In this document: positions 60,501 through 64,000 of the stretch, in pieces
Layout of the letters: every line of letters begins with the position of its first letter
Numbering within the stretch: position 1 is the stretch's first letter
NCBI GenBank assembly: GCA_964247055.1
Contig: OZ176056.1
Coordinates: 9,176,001 to 9,240,000 of the forward strand
Reading direction: 5' to 3'
DNA: 64,000 nucleotides
Origin: Paragordius varius
Taxonomy: Eukaryota; Nematomorpha
Made by a program: the position numbers and the translations under genes
Notes under the pieces: model-generated
Database searches by the model: none
What the model saw: the letters and a program-made list of their open reading frames with translations, nothing else
What the model was told of the DNA's origin: nothing

Positions 60501-63500
60501 ATTTTTATCAATCAAATTTTTCCAACAATCAAAATAGTTGCCTAATAACTTTTTAGTGTTTTCAACAATCAAACATATATTTTTATCAATCAAATAATTT
60601 TTCCAACAATCAAGATATGTTGCCCAATAACTTTTTAGTGTTTCCAACAATCAAACCTATATTTTTATCAATCAAATAATTTTTCCAACAATCAAGTTAT
60701 GTTGCCCAATAACTTTTCAGTGTTTCCAACAATAAAACATATATTTTTATCAATCAAATAATTTTTCCAACAATCAAAATATGTTGCCCAATAACATTTT
60801 AGTGTTTTCAACTATTAAACATATATTTTTATCAATCAAATTTTTCCAACAATCAAAATAGTTGCCTAATAACTTTTTAGTGTTTTCAACAATCAAACAT
60901 ATATTTTTATCAATCAAATAATTTTTCCAACAATCAAAATATGTTGCCCAATAACATTTTAGTGTTTTCAACTATTAAACATATATTTTTATCAATCAAA
61001 TTTTTCCAACAATCAAAATAGTTGCCTAATAACTTTTTAGTGTTTTCAACAATCAAACATATATTTTTATCAATCAAATAATTTTTCCAACAATCAAAAT
61101 ATGTTGCCCAATAACATTTTAGTGTTTTCAACTATTAAACATATATTTTTATCAATCAAATTTTTCCAACAATCAAAATAGTTGCCTAATAACTTTTTAG
61201 TGTTTTCAACAATCAAACATATATTTTTATCAATCAAATAATTTTTCCAACAATCAAGATATGTTGCCCAATAACTTTTTAGTGTTTCCAACAATCAAAC
61301 ATATATTTTTATCAATCAAATAATTTTTCCAACAATCAAGTTATGTTGCCCAATAACTTTTCAGTGTTTCCAACAATAAAACATATATTTTTATCAATCA
61401 AATAATTTTTCCAACAATCAAAATATGTTGCCCAATAACTTTTTAGTGTTTCCAACAATCAAACATATATTTTTATCAATCAAATAATTTTTCCAACAAT
61501 CAAAATATGTTGCCCAATAACTTTTTAGTGTTTCCAACAATCAAACATATATTTTTATCAATCAAATAATTTTTCCACCAATCAAAATATGTTGCCCAAT
61601 AATTTTCAGTGTTTCCAACAATCAAACATATATTTTTATCAATCAAATAATTTTTCCAACAATCAAGTTATGTATTGCCCAATAACTTTTCAGTGTTTCC
61701 AACAATCAAACATATATTTTTATCAATCAAATAATTTTTCCAATAATCAAAATAGTTGCCTAATAACTTTTTAGTGTTTTCAACAATCAAACATATATTT
61801 TTATCAATCAAATAATTTTTCCAACAATCAAAATATGTTGCCCAATAACATTTTAGTGTTTTCAACTATTAAACATATATTTTTATCAATCAAATTTTTC
61901 CAACAATCAAAATAGTTGCCTAATAACTTTTTAGTGTTTTCAACAATCAAACATATATTTTTATCAATCAAATAATTTTTCCAACAATCAAGATATGTTG
62001 CCCAATAACTTTTTAGTGTTTCCAACAATCAAACATATATTTTTATCAATCAAATAATTTTTCCAACAATCAAGTTATGTTGCCCAATAACTTTTTAGTG
62101 TTTCCAACAATCAAACATATATTTCTATCAATCAAATAATTTTTCCAACAATCAAAATATGTTGCCCAATAACTTTTTAGTGTTTCCAACAATCAAAGAT
62201 ATATTTTTATCAATCAAATAATTTTTCCAACAATCAAAATATGTTGCCCAATAACATTTTAGTGTTTTCAACTATTAAACATATATTTTTATCAATCAAA
62301 TTTTTCCAACAATCAAAATAGTTGCCTAATAACTTTTTAGTGTTTTCAACAATCAAACATATATTTTTATCAATCAACTAATTTTTCCACCAATCAAAAT
62401 ATGTTGCCCAATAATTTTCAGTGTTTCCAACAATCAAACATATATTTTTATCAATCAAATAATTTTTCCAACAATCAAGTTATGTATTGCCCAATAACTT
62501 TTCAGTGTTTCCAACAATCAAACATATATTTTTATCAATCAAATAATTTTTCCAATAATCAAAATATGTTGCCCAATAACTTTTTAGTGTTTCCAACAAT
62601 CAAACATATATTTCTATCAATCAAATAATTTTTCCAACAATCAAAATATGTTGCCCAATAACTTTTTAGTGTTTCCAACAATCAAACATATATTTTTATC
62701 AATCAAATAATTTTTCCAACAATCAAAATATGTTGCCCAATTTAGTGTTTTCAACTATTAAACATATATTTTTATCAATCAAATTTTTCCAACAATCAAA
62801 ATAGTTGCCTAATAACTTTTTAGTGTTTTCAACAAACAAACATATATTTTTATCAATCAAATAATTTTTCCAACAATCAAAATATGTTGCCTAAAAACTT
62901 TTTAGTGTTTCCAACAATCAAACATATATTTTCAATCAAATAATTTTTCCAACAATCAAGATATGTTGCCCAATAACTTTTTAGTGTTTCCAACAATCAA
63001 ACCTATATTTTTATCAATCAAATAATTTTTCCAATAATCAAAATATGTTGCCCAATAACTTTTTAGTGTTTTCAACAATCAAACATATATTTTTATCAAT
63101 CAAATAATTTTTCCAACAATCAAGTTATGTTGCCCAATAACTTTTTAGTGTTTCCAACAATCAAACATATATTTTTATCAATCAAATAATTTTTCCAACA
63201 ATCAAAATATGTTGCCCAATAACTTTTTAGTGTTTCCAACAATCAAACATATATTTTCAACATTCAAATAATTTTTCCAACAATGAAAATATGTTGCCCA
63301 ATAACTTTTTAGTGTTTCCAACAATCAAACATATATTTTTATCAATCAAATAATTTTTCCAATAATCAAAATATGTTGCCTAATAACTTTTTAGTGTTTC
63401 CAAAATCAAACATATATTTTCAACATTCAAATAATTTTTCCAACAATGAAAATATGTTGCCCAATAACTTTTTAGTGTTTCCAACAATCAAACATATATT

Positions 63501-64000
63501 TTTATCAATCAAATAATTTTTCCAATAATCAAAATATGTTGCCTAATAACTTTTTAGTGTTTCCAAAATCAAACATATATTTTCAACATTCAAATAATTT
63601 TTCCAACAATGAAAATATGTTGCCCAATAACTTTTTAGTGTTTCCAACAATCAAACATATATTTTTATCAATCAAATAATTTTTCCAACAATCAAGTTAT
63701 GTTGCCCAATAACTTTTTAGTGTTTCCAACAATCAAACATATATTTTTATCAATCAAATAATTTTTCCAACAATCAAAATATGTTGCCCAATAACTTTTT
63801 AGTGTTTCCAACAATCAAACATATATTTTCAACATTCAAATAATTTTTCCAACAATGAAAATATGTTGCCCAATAACTTTTTAGTGTTTCCAACAATCAA
63901 ACATATATTTTTATCAATCAAATAATTTTTCCAATAATCAAAATATGTTGCCTAATAACTTTTTAGTGTTTCCAACAATCAAACATATATTTTCAACATT
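39540..64000. repeat. 82-bp AT-rich satellite, about 298 copies, open at the right edge
   Basis: One unit runs through AATAATTTTTCCAACAATCA, AAATATGTTGCCCAATAAC, TTTTTAGTGTTTCCAACAAT and CAAACATATATTTTTATCAA. It consists of two diverged 41-bp halves, each carrying TTTCCAACAATCAAA, so an older 41-bp monomer was doubled. No non-satellite insertion is visible in 24.5 kb. The left part (to about 49.7 kb) uses variants such as GTTGCCTAATAAC, GTCACCTAATCAC, GTTACCGAATCAC and TTGTATCCAAAAAACA. The right part is dominated by GTTGCCCAATAAC, CCACCAATCAAAATATG and GTTATGTATTGCCC. The many 60-94-residue frames here (KNYLIDKNICLIVGNT, QQSNIYFYQSNNF) exist only because the satellite keeps frames open. Confidence 0.98.
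58870..60500. repeat. 816-bp (10-unit) higher-order repeat in the satellite
   Basis: The variant series marked by TCAACTAATTTTTCCACC, GTTATGTATTGCCC and CAAACCTATATTTT recurs at 59037 and 59853 (816 bp apart) with almost no differences. It is also seen 2528 bp earlier at about 56510. Other steps seen are 411 bp (54005 to 54416) and 329 bp (58167 to 58496), i.e. 5 and 4 units. Confidence 0.8.

Noticed and set aside
49847-62628. Dozens of 60-94-residue frames (KNYLIDKNICLIVGNT and QQSNIYFYQSNNF types)
   Set aside because: They are satellite units read in frames without stops; they overlap on both strands and follow unit variants, not codons.
39540-64000. CRISPR array
   Set aside because: There are no unique spacers between the repeats, the host is eukaryotic and there are no cas genes; it is a plain satellite.

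Overview
The window looks like nuclear DNA of a small-intron animal. It is very AT-rich. Coding islands are short, use the standard stop codons and are split by introns. It holds a 12-cysteine IGFBP-type secreted domain (an animal extracellular module) and a kinetochore NUF2 gene, together with RTE-like LINEs, Helitrons, Tc1/mariner-like MITEs, hAT-like ends and long satellites. The striking trait is intron size. Introns of 22, 22, 26 and 28 nt can be placed by exact GT..AG borders that keep frame, beside ordinary introns of 0.3-1.4 kb in the same genes. I cannot name the species. Introns of about 20-30 nt are known in few animals, dicyemids among them, so a parasitic or otherwise reduced lineage is possible.

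Layout. 1-1720: broken LINE reverse transcriptases (+). 1935-2288: three copies of a 117-bp repeat. 2328-5609 (-): an IGFBP-domain gene with two candidate last exons; between them lie a MITE and a 1.2-kb palindromic element. 5620-8532: no firm gene, one LINE scrap. 8533-14882: a 6.35-kb Helitron whose inside has grown into about 13 copies of a 474-bp unit. 15230-19343 (-): NUF2 in six exons; intron 3 holds a foldback element made of 21-bp repeats, intron 5 a 131-bp mini-Helitron. 19431-21140: a second palindromic element directly upstream of NUF2. About 22010-22977: a diverged single-unit relative of the big Helitron. 23428-23589 (-): a tiny secreted-peptide gene candidate. 24465-28151: a 3.7-kb inverted-repeat element around a LINE scrap. 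28930-29641 (+): a beta-propeller-like gene with a 22-nt intron, followed by three MITEs and an orphan exon whose stop lies in a MITE end. 32170-38135: decayed repeats, tRNA-like and hAT-like scraps, and GC-richer islands. 38580-38751 (+): two coding exons joined by a 28-nt intron. 39540-64000: an unbroken 82-bp satellite (about 298 copies, each two 41-bp halves) running off the right edge.

The genes do not form a pathway. NUF2 acts at the kinetochore, the IGFBP-type protein and the small peptide would be secreted, and the other two are unassigned. Most of the window is repeats, and several genes carry repeats in introns, at the 5' flank or at the 3' end.
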